64,000 nt of DNA from an uncultured Flavobacteriaceae bacterium. GTDB lineage: Bacteria > Bacteroidota > Bacteroidia > Flavobacteriales > Flavobacteriaceae. The stretch spans positions 372,001-436,000 of the forward strand of contig CANMXP010000001.1 in the NCBI GenBank assembly GCA_947501845.1. The letters run 5' to 3'. Both the position numbers and the translations under genes were made by a program. The notes under the pieces were generated by a model. The model searched no databases, was not told the DNA's origin, and was given only the letters and a program-made list of their open reading frames with translations. Below, in pieces: positions 1 through 9,912 of the stretch (positions are counted from its first letter, which is position 1; each line of letters starts with the position of its first letter).

Positions 1-821
1 ATAGGATATCCTGCTCTTCTAAAAGTATCGTAAACATGTAATGAGGTATTAATTCCATTATTAAAAATCAATGTCTTTTTACCCTTCGAACGCTCTTCAT
101 AAGCTTGTAAAAGCTTGCTAAGCATATCGTTATCAGTATATAAGTCTTCAGAAGATTTTACTGTATAATCCCCATTAGCGCCAACTACTAACGAGGTTAG
201 ACCTACGTTATAAGAAAACATTTCGGCACGTGCTAAAAATCCATTTTCAATTAAAGATTCAATGCTTTCACCAACAATTAATTCATCATAATTATCGGTC
301 ATAGGTAATTCTATACTAGAACTTAAAGGCGTAGCAGTAACTCCTAAGATAAACGATTGACTAAAAAATTTAAAAAGTTTTGTAAACGAGTTATAATGTG
401 CTTCATCAATAATGACCAATCCAATATCCGAAATATCCAATTTATCGTCTTGCAATCTATTATTTAAGGTTTCAACCATAGCCACAAAACAGCTATATTC
501 TGCTTGATCACTTAAATCGGCTTTACTATCAACCACTTTATTGTTTACTCCAAATTCTGTAAGTACGTTAGAGGTCTGCTTACACAATTCGATGCGGTGG
601 GTCATCACCAATACCTTTTTTTTATGGGTTTTAAGATATTGTCTAACAATTTCAGAAAAAATAACAGTTTTCCCCCCTCCTGTTGGCAATTGGTACAATA
701 AATGATAATCCTGTGGCGATTCATCAAAACTTTTAAAAATTTTATCGATAGCTCCTTTTTGGTAGCTATACAAGTCTTTTCCTGCTTTTCTTTCTTCTAA
801 TTCTGTTATTGAAACGGACAT
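1..821 (-). CDS. DEAD/DEAH-box superfamily 2 helicase, 5' part only
   Basis: The reading frame runs off the left edge, so only the first 273 codons are present. It starts at the ATG complementary to 819-821 (MSVSITELEE). Visible motifs are Walker A LPTGGGKT at residues 45-52, Walker B DEAH at 139-142 and motif III-like VTATP at about 161-165. This is the order of a superfamily 2 helicase RecA1 domain of the SSL2/UvrB-like group. The second RecA domain lies outside the window. The role is probably nucleic-acid unwinding in repair or RNA metabolism, but the exact subfamily cannot be fixed from half a protein. It is divergent from the sulfatase gene, with a 195-bp gap between them. Confidence 0.9.
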   Translation of the reverse strand, partial: MSVSITELEERKAGKDLYSYQKGAIDKIFKSFDESPQDYHLLYQLPTGGGKTVIFSEIVRQYLKTHKKKVLVMTHRIELCKQTSNVLTEFGVNNKVVDSKADLSDQAEYSCFVAMVETLNNRLQDDKLDISDIGLVIIDEAHYNSFTKLFKFFSQSFILGVTATPLSSSIELPMTDNYDELIVGESIESLIENGFLARAEMFSYNVGLTSLVVGANGDYTVKSSEDLYTDNDMLSKLLQAYEERSKGKKTLIFNNGINTSLHVYDTFRRAGYP

Positions 822-1016
822 CCCTATAATTTTATGACGTGCAAAAATAACACCTTTGTAGGGTTTATCACGAATGTTTATTACGAAAATTGTAAATGAT
901 TATTTTTTTATACTGAAAATGAATAAGTTAAACAGCAAATTAAACTTATTTAATTTTTTCAAGTCATACATCAATATAAATTCACATAATACCCAATAAC
1001 TAAAAACTCGACATCT

Positions 1017-2321
1017 ATGATTCGTTATATTTTTATTTATCTATTTATACTAATATTTTTTTCCTGTAGCAATTCTATAGAGACCATTTATAATGCTGAA
1101 GAAGACCAAGAGAATCCTCAAAATGCAGCTCCAAATATTTTACTTATTATTGCAGACGATATGGGACTCGATGCAACGCCTGGTTATAACATAGGAAGCG
1201 AGAAACCTAATATGCCGCACTTACAAAGTTTGATGGATTCGGGCATAAAATTCACAAACTTATGGTCTAATCCAACATGTTCTCCCACGAGGGCCACTAT
1301 TTTAACAGGAAAATATGGATTTAGAACAGGTGTACTCAATGCAAGCGATGTATTGCCAACTTCTGAAACCTCTCTTCAAAGTTATATAAATACCAATGCT
1401 AGCACATCATACAATCATGCCGTTATTGGTAAATGGCACTTGTCAAATAACGTGAATCATCCAAACAACATGGGAATAAACCATTTCGCAGGTCTTATTG
1501 GTGGTGGTGTTCAATCATATTGGAATTGGAACTTAACGACTAATGGTATCACAACAAAATCTACAGAATATACGACTACCAAGTTCACCGATTTAGCTAT
1601 TAATTGGATAGCAGAACAAACAACCCCATGGTTTTTATGGCTAGCCTATAATGCACCACATACGCCATTTCACCTACCTCCTAACAATTTACATTCTCAA
1701 AGGGCTTTACCTTCTGATCAGGCGAGTATAGATAGTAACCCACGCCCCTACTATATGGCTGCACTCGAAGCACTGGATAGCGAAATGGGCCGATTGATCA
1801 ATTCAATACCCAAAGAAGAACTGGATAATACAGTTATCATTTTTATAGGAGACAATGGCACTCCAAATCAAGTTGTGCAAGAACACCCATCAACAAGAGC
1901 GAAAGGAAGCGTATATCAGGGAGGTGTTAATGTTCCTCTGGTTATTTCTGGGAAAAATGTGACACGTATTAATGAAACCGAAAGTGCCCTTATAAATACT
2001 ACTGATTTATTTGCGACCATAGCAAACATAACAGGAGCATCTACAACAGACATTAACGATAGCAAAAGCTTTAAAGATTTGCTCATGAATACTGATGCTA
2101 ATAAGCGGGATTATGTCTATACCGAAAATGAAGATTTTACCATTAGAAATGCGACACATAAATACATTTATTTTGATAATGGCGCTGAAGCTTTATTCAA
2201 TTTAAGCAATAATCCATTAGAAAGTCCCAATCTTCTAAATCCAAATCAATTACCCTTAAGTAGTAGTGATAGTGAGATAAAAGATGCGTTAGCTACTAAA
2301 TTATCCGAGATTAGGAATTGA
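1017..2321 (+). CDS. Formylglycine-dependent sulfatase, lipoprotein
   Basis: A family S1 (arylsulfatase-type) sulfatase that hydrolyses sulfate esters, most plausibly on sulfated algal polysaccharide. The N-terminus is a lipoprotein signal with lipobox FFSC (Cys17), so it is probably anchored in the outer membrane or periplasmic face. The metal-binding pair Asp47-Asp48 lies in IIADDMG. The sulfatase signature CSPTR begins at Cys88, the residue normally converted to formylglycine. GKWHL and a late GDNGTP block are also present. At 434 residues it is a compact single-domain sulfatase. No SusC/SusD pair is adjacent, so it is not in a visible polysaccharide utilization locus, and the substrate cannot be named. 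A maturation enzyme would be needed elsewhere in the genome. Confidence 0.93.
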   Translation: MIRYIFIYLFILIFFSCSNSIETIYNAEEDQENPQNAAPNILLIIADDMGLDATPGYNIGSEKPNMPHLQSLMDSGIKFTNLWSNPTCSPTRATILTGKYGFRTGVLNASDVLPTSETSLQSYINTNASTSYNHAVIGKWHLSNNVNHPNNMGINHFAGLIGGGVQSYWNWNLTTNGITTKSTEYTTTKFTDLAINWIAEQTTPWFLWLAYNAPHTPFHLPPNNLHSQRALPSDQASIDSNPRPYYMAALEALDSEMGRLINSIPKEELDNTVIIFIGDNGTPNQVVQEHPSTRAKGSVYQGGVNVPLVISGKNVTRINETESALINTTDLFATIANITGASTTDINDSKSFKDLLMNTDANKRDYVYTENEDFTIRNATHKYIYFDNGAEALFNLSNNPLESPNLLNPNQLPLSSSDSEIKDALATKLSEIRN

Positions 2322-2348
2322 TATTTATTCATATGGAATTATATTTTC

Positions 2349-2380
2349 AAATGAGTTTGTAACAAAACTCATTTTTTTTC
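2349..2380 (+). terminator. Intrinsic terminator of the sulfatase gene
   Basis: A perfect 10-bp stem (AAATGAGTTT / AAACTCATTT, 2349-2358 and 2365-2374) with a 6-nt loop is followed by a T run. It begins 28 bp after the sulfatase stop, which separates that gene from the downstream peptidase. Confidence 0.8.
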
Positions 2381-2456
2381 TTCTAACTAAATATCAGTAC
2401 ATTGTAATATGATAATTTGTTTTTAAAATAACAATTCTATAATCCATATCAATCAA

Positions 2457-4763
2457 ATGAAAACAACTATTTTAAAACTAAGCGGTGCATTAATATGCTT
2501 TTTGTGCACAATAGCGCAAACGAATGCTCAGGAGCTAGTTGGCTCTTGGAAAGGACAACTATCTGTTCAAGGAACAGAAATCCCTCTACTATTTGATATT
2601 AAAAGTGAAGATAACGGCTATATCTCAACTATGGATAGTCCATCACAAGGTACCACAGGAATACCAATGGACGAAACGCTATATGTAAACGATACCCTAA
2701 CAATTAAATTCAAACAGGCAGGAATCAAATATGTAGCCTCGTTAAAAGAAAATACATTGTCTGGCACGTTTTACCAAGGCGGTCAGGAATTTCCTTTAGT
2801 ATTATCGAAAACAGAAAAAACACTTCCTGGAAATACGGCACTTCCTACCTCTGACGAAGATTTGGAAAAACTAGCCAATTGGAATCCTACTAATTATAAA
2901 TATGCCGTTGAAGATTATTTTGCACGACCAAAAGCCAGATCTTTTAGTTTTTCACCTAATGGCACCTATTTATCTTATCGGGAAAAAGATGAAAATACAA
3001 AAAATCATGTGTATGTAAAAAATCTTGAAACCAATGAAATTACAAGAGTTATTGAAGAAAAAGAAGAACTAATTCGAGGCTTTGGCTGGGCCAATGAAGG
3101 CCGATTAGTTTATGTAATGGATAAAGGTGGCAATGAAGATTATCACTTGTTTGCAGTAAATATAGATGGTAGTAACGCAAAAGAACTAACCCCTTTTGAA
3201 GGCGTGAAAGTGAATATTTTAGAAGGCCTTAAAGAAGATAAAGATCATATGATTATTTCTATGAATCAAAACAATCCTCAAATATTCGAGCCTTACAAAA
3301 TCAATATTGAAACTGGAGCCTTAGAACAATTATACAAAAATGAGGATGCTGCTAATCCAATTAATAATTATGTATTTGATAAAGATGGGAACTTACGCGG
3401 ATTTACTAAATTACGTGATGGCGTAAACATCGACTTATATTATACTGTAGATGGAGAAAATTACGAAATAAAGAAGCAATTAAGCTGGAAAGACAACTTT
3501 AATATTTCTTCGTTTAATTATGCTTCTAGTAATCCACATGAGGCCTATATCACATCAAATTTAGATAGTGATAAAACTCAAATATATTTATATGATCTTA
3601 AAGAAGATAAAATTATTAAAAAGCTTTTTTCTAATGACAATTATGATGTTTCGGGATTAGGACTATCAAGACATAGAGGCTATGAACTAGATTATTTTTA
3701 TTATGAGGGCGAAAAAAGACACATTGTACCTGTAAGTGAGTATTACAAAAAGTTACATCATAAGATTACCTCTAAATTTGCTGGATATAATTATTCAATC
3801 CCAGATGTAACCGATGATGAAAGTAAATATTTAATCTTCCTTCAAAGTGATAAATTATATGGTACTTATTATTCATATGATGCCAAAAAGGATGCATTTA
3901 AATTACTTTATAACCTCATGCCTAATCTTATTGAAAAAGATATGGCAGAAATGCGCCCTGTTACATTTAAGAGTAGAGATGGTATAACCATTCATGGCTA
4001 CATTACATTACCAAAAGAAGCCCTTAATGGAGAAAAGGTACCTGTTATTGTAAATCCCCATGGCGGACCTCAAGGAATAAGAGACTCTTGGGGCTTTAAC
4101 CCAGAGGCCCAATTGTTTGCCAGTCGTGGTTACGCTACACTACAAGTGAATTTTAGAATTTCTGGAGGTTACGGAAAAGAATTTTTAAAATCGGGATTTA
4201 AAGAAATTGGAAGAAAGGCTATGGATGATGTTGAAGATGGATTACAATATATTATAGACCAAGGTTGGGTAGATAAAGACAATGCCGCAATTTATGGTGG
4301 CAGCCACGGTGGGTATGCTGTATTACGTAGTCTGACTAAAACTCCAGATTTATATGCTTGCGGAGTTGATTATGTAGGGGTATCCAATTTATTTACTTTC
4401 ATGAAAACAATTCCTCCGTATTGGAAACCTTATTTAAAAATCATCAAAGAAATTTGGTATGATGAGGATATTCCAGAAGAAAAAGCCATTATGAAAGAAG
4501 TTTCACCAGTATTCCAAATGGACAAAATTAAAAAGCCTCTTTTTGTAATTCAGGGTGCTAACGACCCAAGGGTTAATATAGATGAATCCGATCAAATAGT
4601 AAGTGCCTTAAGAGCCAAAGGTTTTGAAGTGCCTTATATGGTTAAATATGATGAAGGACATGGTTTTGCCAAGGAAGAAAACAGTATTGCGCTTTATAAA
4701 TCTATGATGGGCTTCTACGCCAAGCATTTAAAAAAGAAAATCGAACAACCATTAAAGGACTAA
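2457..4763 (+). CDS. Exported S9-family prolyl oligopeptidase-like serine peptidase
   Basis: A 768-residue exported peptidase. Residues 1-24 form a signal peptide ending NAQ. Residues about 25-120 form a small beta-rich domain (GSWKGQLSVQGTEIPLLFDI) of the type found fused to alpha/beta hydrolases in Bacteroidota. Residues about 145-490 look like a beta-propeller. Residues about 495-760 are the S9 alpha/beta-hydrolase domain. The catalytic triad is recognisable: Ser616 in GGSHGG, Asp703 in GANDPR and His735 in DEGHGF. The family cleaves peptides, often dipeptidyl- or acylaminoacyl-type. The extra N-terminal domain is less usual than the plain propeller-hydrolase form. It is transcribed alone, with a terminator upstream and a convergent pxpC downstream. 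Confidence 0.92.
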   Translation: MKTTILKLSGALICFLCTIAQTNAQELVGSWKGQLSVQGTEIPLLFDIKSEDNGYISTMDSPSQGTTGIPMDETLYVNDTLTIKFKQAGIKYVASLKENTLSGTFYQGGQEFPLVLSKTEKTLPGNTALPTSDEDLEKLANWNPTNYKYAVEDYFARPKARSFSFSPNGTYLSYREKDENTKNHVYVKNLETNEITRVIEEKEELIRGFGWANEGRLVYVMDKGGNEDYHLFAVNIDGSNAKELTPFEGVKVNILEGLKEDKDHMIISMNQNNPQIFEPYKINIETGALEQLYKNEDAANPINNYVFDKDGNLRGFTKLRDGVNIDLYYTVDGENYEIKKQLSWKDNFNISSFNYASSNPHEAYITSNLDSDKTQIYLYDLKEDKIIKKLFSNDNYDVSGLGLSRHRGYELDYFYYEGEKRHIVPVSEYYKKLHHKITSKFAGYNYSIPDVTDDESKYLIFLQSDKLYGTYYSYDAKKDAFKLLYNLMPNLIEKDMAEMRPVTFKSRDGITIHGYITLPKEALNGEKVPVIVNPHGGPQGIRDSWGFNPEAQLFASRGYATLQVNFRISGGYGKEFLKSGFKEIGRKAMDDVEDGLQYIIDQGWVDKDNAAIYGGSHGGYAVLRSLTKTPDLYACGVDYVGVSNLFTFMKTIPPYWKPYLKIIKEIWYDEDIPEEKAIMKEVSPVFQMDKIKKPLFVIQGANDPRVNIDESDQIVSALRAKGFEVPYMVKYDEGHGFAKEENSIALYKSMMGFYAKHLKKKIEQPLKD

Positions 4764-4864
4764 ATCCTTTAAAATGCCATTATTAGATTAAAATCCAATA
4801 CATTTAATTTGAAGCTTAACTATACTTTTTTGTGAAATTTTATAGCCAGGCTTCAACTTTTAGT

Positions 4865-5725
4865 TTATATCAATAATGCTTTAAGGTCAAAGCATATGGT
4901 ATGTCCTGTAAATTTTTGTGCTAAAATATTAATTGCAGATTCTTTTAATTGCAAAACTCTTGGGTAACCTCCAGTAGTTTGACAATCCCTCATTAAAACA
5001 ATAAGTTTTCCCGATGGAGTTAATTGTACTGTTCCTGGTAAAACGGATGATGTTATAATGGGTTCCAGATTATTTTCCAAAAGTTCTTCTAATTGATAAG
5101 CCATTCTATTATTTTCTTTAGAAATAGTAAAATCTTGCGATAATAATAACTCCTGCTGCTCTTGGGAGAGTTTCTGAAATTCTGGTCCTTTAAAAACTTC
5201 TATTTTCTTAACATTAAAATGTGTGTTTCTCATTTTAATTACCGCATGTTTCTTTCCAAGACTTTTCAAAGATGTATCAATTAACAAACTAGAGTTTTTA
5301 AATAATGTAGATTGATCCGTTATACCATGGTACATACTATAACTATTCATGACTTTTTCGGTTTTAAAACCTCCCAAAACAGCTAAATACCCCCTAAATC
5401 CAGAAATAAGCTTTCCAAAAGATACCAGATCTCCCTTTTTTATTGAAATTTGCTTATTTAATTTTATTGGAACTTCATTTAATTTAGGAGACATATCTGC
5501 TCCAGATATACAAATACTGGTATCACAGCTAAATTTGAGGGTTGGTCCTGTCATGGTCATCTCAATAACAGCAGCATGCTTATCATTTCCTAACAATACA
5601 TTAGCCATAGATGCCGAATGCATATCCATAACGCCTGAATATGGTACACCGTACTCCTGATATCCATGACGTCCTAAATCTTGAATTGTAGAATACAAAC
5701 CTGGTTTTAAGACCTTAATCACCAA
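4865..5725 (-). CDS. pxpC: 5-oxoprolinase subunit PxpC (KipA/AHS2 family)
   Basis: The third subunit of the ATP-dependent 5-oxoprolinase PxpABC, which opens pyroglutamate to glutamate in the cytoplasm. The family hallmark is the N-terminal block LKPGLYSTIQDLGRHGYQEY followed by GVPYSGVMD, and the C-terminal block with SVLPGTVQLTPSGKLIVLM and DCQTTGGYPR. At 286 residues it is near the usual length. Its start overlaps the end of pxpB by 11 bp, so it is probably translationally coupled. It is the last gene of the minus-strand transporter-pxpA-pxpB-pxpC operon and is convergent with the S9 peptidase gene. Confidence 0.95.
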   Translation of the reverse strand: MVIKVLKPGLYSTIQDLGRHGYQEYGVPYSGVMDMHSASMANVLLGNDKHAAVIEMTMTGPTLKFSCDTSICISGADMSPKLNEVPIKLNKQISIKKGDLVSFGKLISGFRGYLAVLGGFKTEKVMNSYSMYHGITDQSTLFKNSSLLIDTSLKSLGKKHAVIKMRNTHFNVKKIEVFKGPEFQKLSQEQQELLLSQDFTISKENNRMAYQLEELLENNLEPIITSSVLPGTVQLTPSGKLIVLMRDCQTTGGYPRVLQLKESAINILAQKFTGHTICFDLKALLI

Positions 5726-6446
5726 TCACCTCACTTTCTAATTGATATACACCCGCTTCAACCAATGTCGTGATATCTTTATATGCTTTAATCGATATCG
5801 GATTAAAAACAATACGATCCCCTGCATTTGCAAAGCAAGGTATGTTATTCTTAGGATTAAAAAATTCTATAGGGGAATTGCCTATAATGTTCCAGCCCCC
5901 AGGACTTTCACTAGGGTAAATACCTGTTTGCTCGCCTCCTATAGCCACTGCTCCTTTTGGTATCTTTAATCTAGGTGTCGATTTACGTGGCGTATGAAGC
6001 TTTTTATCCAATCCGCCTAAGTACATAAATCCAGGTAAGAAACCAATAAAATATACCGTGTAAACCGCTTTAGCATGAAGCTTTATAATAGTGTCCTTAG
6101 ACACTCCTTTCTCAAGAGCCATTTCATTTAAATCAATAGCAAAAATATCATCGTAACATACTGGTATTTTCCATAGTTTTGGCCTTAATTTAAAATGCTT
6201 TTTTTCTTGATGGTATAATTCACCAAATTTATTTAAAATATTTCTAAACGAAATTAATTCTTTCACATAAACAACTAATAATGAATCATATGCATTCCTT
6301 ATCTCAACTATATATTCAAGATCTTCATTTTTAATTTTTTCTTTAAACAAACTAATATCCAAAAGGGTATTTTCATCAATAACTGCTGGCCATTCAATTA
6401 ACACAGCCCGTTCCCCAAAAGGTTTGTATGTTAGCTTATAAATCAC
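5715..6446 (-). CDS. pxpB: 5-oxoprolinase subunit PxpB (KipI/AHS1 family)
   Basis: The cyclophilin-like subunit of 5-oxoprolinase, which pairs with PxpC to form the ATP-using part of the complex. The family signature is clear: GFLPGFMYLGGLD, the basic TPRKSTPRLKIPKGAVAIGG block and the PGGWNIIGNSP block. At 243 residues it is full length. It overlaps pxpA by 4 bp and pxpC by 11 bp, the tight packing expected for subunits made in fixed ratio. In Bacillus the homologue KipI also inhibits the sporulation kinase KinA, a role without relevance to this lineage. Confidence 0.95.
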   Translation of the reverse strand: MIYKLTYKPFGERAVLIEWPAVIDENTLLDISLFKEKIKNEDLEYIVEIRNAYDSLLVVYVKELISFRNILNKFGELYHQEKKHFKLRPKLWKIPVCYDDIFAIDLNEMALEKGVSKDTIIKLHAKAVYTVYFIGFLPGFMYLGGLDKKLHTPRKSTPRLKIPKGAVAIGGEQTGIYPSESPGGWNIIGNSPIEFFNPKNNIPCFANAGDRIVFNPISIKAYKDITTLVEAGVYQLESEVIGD

Positions 6447-7183
6447 CTTATTTGTATGTCATGATTTTTTAAACGGAGTCCTAAATTTTTAATCAGATTT
6501 ACCGCATTGGGGTTATCTCCATGAATACAAAATGTCTGCGCCTTTATATCAACGATTTTACCCGTAATGGTTTTTACTTTTTGTTTAGAAATCATATTAA
6601 AAATGTGCGTGAACAAATGCGCTTCATTGTGTATAGAAGCAGCAGCCTCTTTTCTTGAAACCAAGGTTAAATCTTCATGGTAGTTTCTATCTGCAAAAGC
6701 TTCATAGATAATTGGAATATTTTGAGTTATGGCCAACTTCTCAATAACCGACTTGTAAGGCACATAAAGTTTAATTGGCAATACCATGGTTTTCATAACT
6801 TCTATAATAACATTGGCTATTCTTTCGTCTACAGCAGCCAAGTTATACAGGGCACCATGTGGTTTTATATGATGTAAAGATCTATGTTCTTCTCGGAGAA
6901 TATTAAATAAATCATCAACTTGTCCTTTAATACTTTTAAACAAAGCAGCACAGGACATTTCCATACGAATTCGACCAAAATTCACTTTATCAGGAAACGA
7001 TGGGTGTGCACCAATTTTTACACGATGCTTTTTAGCTAACCGAATAACATTTCGCATGGTGTCTTTGTCTCCTGCATGTCCACCGCATGCAATATTACAA
7101 GAAGAAATATACGGCATGAGCTGTGATTCATTACCAATCCCCTCTCCTACATCTACATTAATATCAATAGCATTTGGTGTCAC
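6443..7183 (-). CDS. pxpA: 5-oxoprolinase subunit PxpA (LamB/YcsF family)
   Basis: The LamB/YcsF-family subunit of 5-oxoprolinase. The N-terminal INVDVGEGIGNE corresponds to the usual DLNCDLGEGFG motif. CNIACGGHAGD and KIGAHPSFPD are the metal and substrate-pocket blocks. HIKPHGALYN and the late FCIHGDNPNA are also conserved family features. At 246 residues it is the usual length. Its first base is the last base of the upstream transporter gene, and it overlaps pxpB by 4 bp. The four genes therefore form one coupled operon for uptake and hydrolysis of 5-oxoproline, although the uptake part is inference. Confidence 0.96.
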   Translation of the reverse strand: MTPNAIDINVDVGEGIGNESQLMPYISSCNIACGGHAGDKDTMRNVIRLAKKHRVKIGAHPSFPDKVNFGRIRMEMSCAALFKSIKGQVDDLFNILREEHRSLHHIKPHGALYNLAAVDERIANVIIEVMKTMVLPIKLYVPYKSVIEKLAITQNIPIIYEAFADRNYHEDLTLVSRKEAAASIHNEAHLFTHIFNMISKQKVKTITGKIVDIKAQTFCIHGDNPNAVNLIKNLGLRLKNHDIQIR

Positions 7184-8412
7184 TAAAAAATATTTAACTG
7201 AAAAACCTTGTTGAGTGTTGTTACAGATAGCAAGATACTAATTCCTAAAATTATAAATCCGAAGATATTTTGTTTTATACTATTTTTATGCACTCCTAAG
7301 ACGGATGATTTATTCATGATCCAAATTAAAAACCCAGCAATAACAGGCAATAGAATACCATTAGCCACTTGAGCAAATTTAATTATATCTATGGGCTTTA
7401 TTGCTAAAGATGAAAACAAAACGCCTAATAACAAAATAAACATCCATACACCTCTAAATTTTTTAGATTTTAAATTTGAATGCCATCCTAAACAACCACT
7501 AGCTACATAGGCCGCTGCCAAAGGCGCCGTAATTGCACTGGTAATACCTGCTGCAAACAGTCCCATAGCCAAAAAGTATTTTGCGAAACTGCCAAACAAA
7601 GGCTCTAGTCCTTTTGCCAAATCTGATGCATTATTTATATCCTTCGATTGAATAGCAGCAGCCGAAATAATAATGCACATAGATACCAACCCGCCTAAAA
7701 CAATAGCTATAACGGTATCATTCCGTACATATTTTAAATCACTCATTTTATGCCACTTCTCTTTAACCAAAGATGCATGTAAAAACAGGTTATATGGGAC
7801 AACCGTGGTTCCAATTAACCCAATAACCGTTAATAAGCTATCGTTTGAAACCTTCGGGATAAAAATACCCTCAAAAATTTCTGATACATTTGGTTTCGTC
7901 ATAATTGCTGTAACTAAAAATGCAAAACTCATTAATATAACCAATCCTATCAATACTTTTTCAAGTAGTTTGTAGTTACCTATATACAATAAAGCAAAGG
8001 CTATTAATCCTGTAATAACACTCAAAAAATTCATAGAAACCCCATTGATTTCTATATTTGGATTCCCAATAATGGTTTGTAGTCCCAAAACACCTCCAGT
8101 AATGTTGCCTGCTTCGTAAGCTGCATTGCCAATTACTATGGCAGATAGAACTAATATGATGGTGAATGCTTTTAAAACTGGATGCTTTATTTCGGTTCGT
8201 ATAATTTCTGACAAACCTTTTTGAGAAATAATGCCTAAGCGCGCTGACATTTCCTGAAGCACTACAGCGGCTATTATAGATAATAACATCGCCCAAAGTA
8301 ATGCATACCCAAAGCCTACCCCAGCAAGTGTACAAACAGTCACAGTACCTGGCCCTATAAAGGCTGCTGCAACTAATGGCCCAGGGCCTACATTTTTTAA
8401 AAACTTTTTCAG
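7183..8412 (-). CDS. NRAMP-family transporter of the YcsG type, linked to 5-oxoprolinase
   Basis: A polytopic membrane protein of the NRAMP fold with about 11 helices. The first conventional start in frame is GTG at 8343, but that cuts the protein inside transmembrane helix 1. The frame stays open upstream to a TAA at 8425-8427 and encodes the conserved segment LKKFLKNVGPGPLVAAAFIG. No ATG, GTG or TTG lies in that stretch, so I place the start at CTG 8410-8412. A frameshift or sequence error is the alternative. Canonical NRAMP metal ligands are replaced: helix 1 DPGN is GPGT here, and helix 6 MPHN is VPYN. B. subtilis YcsG, also in a 5-oxoprolinase operon, belongs to the same branch. The likely role is uptake of 5-oxoproline or a related substrate rather than metal; this is inference. 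Confidence 0.85.
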   Translation of the reverse strand: MKKFLKNVGPGPLVAAAFIGPGTVTVCTLAGVGFGYALLWAMLLSIIAAVVLQEMSARLGIISQKGLSEIIRTEIKHPVLKAFTIILVLSAIVIGNAAYEAGNITGGVLGLQTIIGNPNIEINGVSMNFLSVITGLIAFALLYIGNYKLLEKVLIGLVILMSFAFLVTAIMTKPNVSEIFEGIFIPKVSNDSLLTVIGLIGTTVVPYNLFLHASLVKEKWHKMSDLKYVRNDTVIAIVLGGLVSMCIIISAAAIQSKDINNASDLAKGLEPLFGSFAKYFLAMGLFAAGITSAITAPLAAAYVASGCLGWHSNLKSKKFRGVWMFILLLGVLFSSLAIKPIDIIKFAQVANGILLPVIAGFLIWIMNKSSVLGVHKNSIKQNIFGFIILGISILLSVTTLNKVFQLNIF

Positions 8413-8532
8413 ACCGTTAGAAGATTAATGATAACGCCTAAATATATCACTTTATTTGGGTTAATAAAACACCTCTATTTTTAAGTCGTGCGTTTTTAGA
8501 GCCTTATAATCCGAGAATATTATTTTAAATGA

Positions 8533-9666
8533 TTATTCCGAAACAGAATTCAATGCATAAATAGCAAAACTACCAAGCCAATGCCCTCCCTCATAGCTAT
8601 CGTTTACAATACTTGGTAACGAATAATTTATGTGGTGATTGGCGATCTCCCTAAGATGCTCATATTCTGGCAACCCCTCAGCGATCTTATTTAAACTCCA
8701 TGCACGTGAAAAATTAACGCCGTCTAAATGTACCAATTTGCCATCTTTTCTATCTGATACTTTCCCTGTTTCAATCACAAAGTTTTTGTCCCTTAATTGT
8801 GGTAAAAATAGGTTTAACCACGCTTTAAATTCAACGGTAGTTAGCACACGCTTCATTAAAGCAGCTTCTTCTAAACATGGCGATAAAAAATCATAGCCAC
8901 TTGGCTCCCATGTTATCGGACAACCCGCATCTTTTAAATAAAAATCCTTAGCACGTTGTTCTATTAAACCCTTTAATACGTCGTTATTTACGGTATTGGC
9001 ATAATCCCATGCAAAGCTAAGTCCAAAGGCTGTATTGGGATGCTCTCCAACACGAACTGGATAATTTAATTTAGGAAGGAACTCTACATATTTACTAACA
9101 ATTAGATTTGTTAAAGGACTTAAATTGTGCTCTAATTTTTTTGCAATAGGTGATTCCCATGTATGTAATTCTTCTGCCAATTTAAGCAACCATGCCCAGC
9201 CATAAGTCCGCTCATAAGATTTGTTATGTTTGCCAAAAAAATAAGCTACTTCTATTTCTATATGCTCTTTTGATATATTTTGAAGTAATTTTTTCTTGAT
9301 GGTTTCAGCTTTATCCATTTCTGGAAAGGATTTTAGCAAACTCACCAGACTCCAATGTCCATGTACTGCCGAATGCCAATCGAAACAACCATAAAAAGCA
9401 GGGTGCAATATACTTGGTGGTTTTAAATCATTATCACTCCCTAAAGTTTGAGATAACCTGTTTGGATACTCTGTATTCATACAATGCAGAGGTAACTCTG
9501 CTAAAGTATTGGCACCTTCCAAATTAAGTTTTGGAATGTTATACGCTTCTGTATCATTAAAGGTTGAGTTTAAAGCTAAAACAAATTCATTTTTTTGTTT
9601 GCTTTCGTTTGAAATATTACAGCTAAAAGCTAATGCTATTGCTAATAGTATGATGTATTTTTGCAT
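8533..9666 (-). CDS. DUF2891 family lipoprotein
   Basis: A 377-residue DUF2891 protein with an N-terminal lipoprotein signal (AIALAFSC, Cys16). Family-like features are CFDWHSAVHGHWSLV near residue 94, repeated acidic-aromatic helical segments suggesting an (alpha/alpha) barrel, HLDGVNFSRAWSL and the C-terminal EGGHWLGSFAIYAL. The His-rich blocks suggest metal or carbohydrate binding, but no activity is established for the family that I can name. It is monocistronic, with no obvious functional link to its neighbours. Confidence 0.88.
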   Translation of the reverse strand: MQKYIILLAIALAFSCNISNESKQKNEFVLALNSTFNDTEAYNIPKLNLEGANTLAELPLHCMNTEYPNRLSQTLGSDNDLKPPSILHPAFYGCFDWHSAVHGHWSLVSLLKSFPEMDKAETIKKKLLQNISKEHIEIEVAYFFGKHNKSYERTYGWAWLLKLAEELHTWESPIAKKLEHNLSPLTNLIVSKYVEFLPKLNYPVRVGEHPNTAFGLSFAWDYANTVNNDVLKGLIEQRAKDFYLKDAGCPITWEPSGYDFLSPCLEEAALMKRVLTTVEFKAWLNLFLPQLRDKNFVIETGKVSDRKDGKLVHLDGVNFSRAWSLNKIAEGLPEYEHLREIANHHINYSLPSIVNDSYEGGHWLGSFAIYALNSVSE

Positions 9667-9912
9667 ACTGTAAATTTAGGGATGAATTCTTAAAATTTGG
9701 GTAATATTTATACATTTTATATCTTATGACTATCTTTTTAAATTGCTTGAATACAGAATAGAAACTGCTTTTAGGGTTTATGTTAAACAGAAAGCCCCTT
9801 CTGAATACTTTTAACCTGGAATTAAAGCAGTTTATATTCTGTATGCTAGCGTATCTACGGTTCAAAGAATAACCTAAATACTTTAAAGCTTTTAGATAAA
9901 ACCTTTTTAGGG

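Noticed and set aside
9623-9865. An 80-codon open frame upstream of and overlapping the DUF2891 start
   Set aside because: It overlaps the clear lipoprotein start of the DUF2891 gene in another frame and has no recognisable features.
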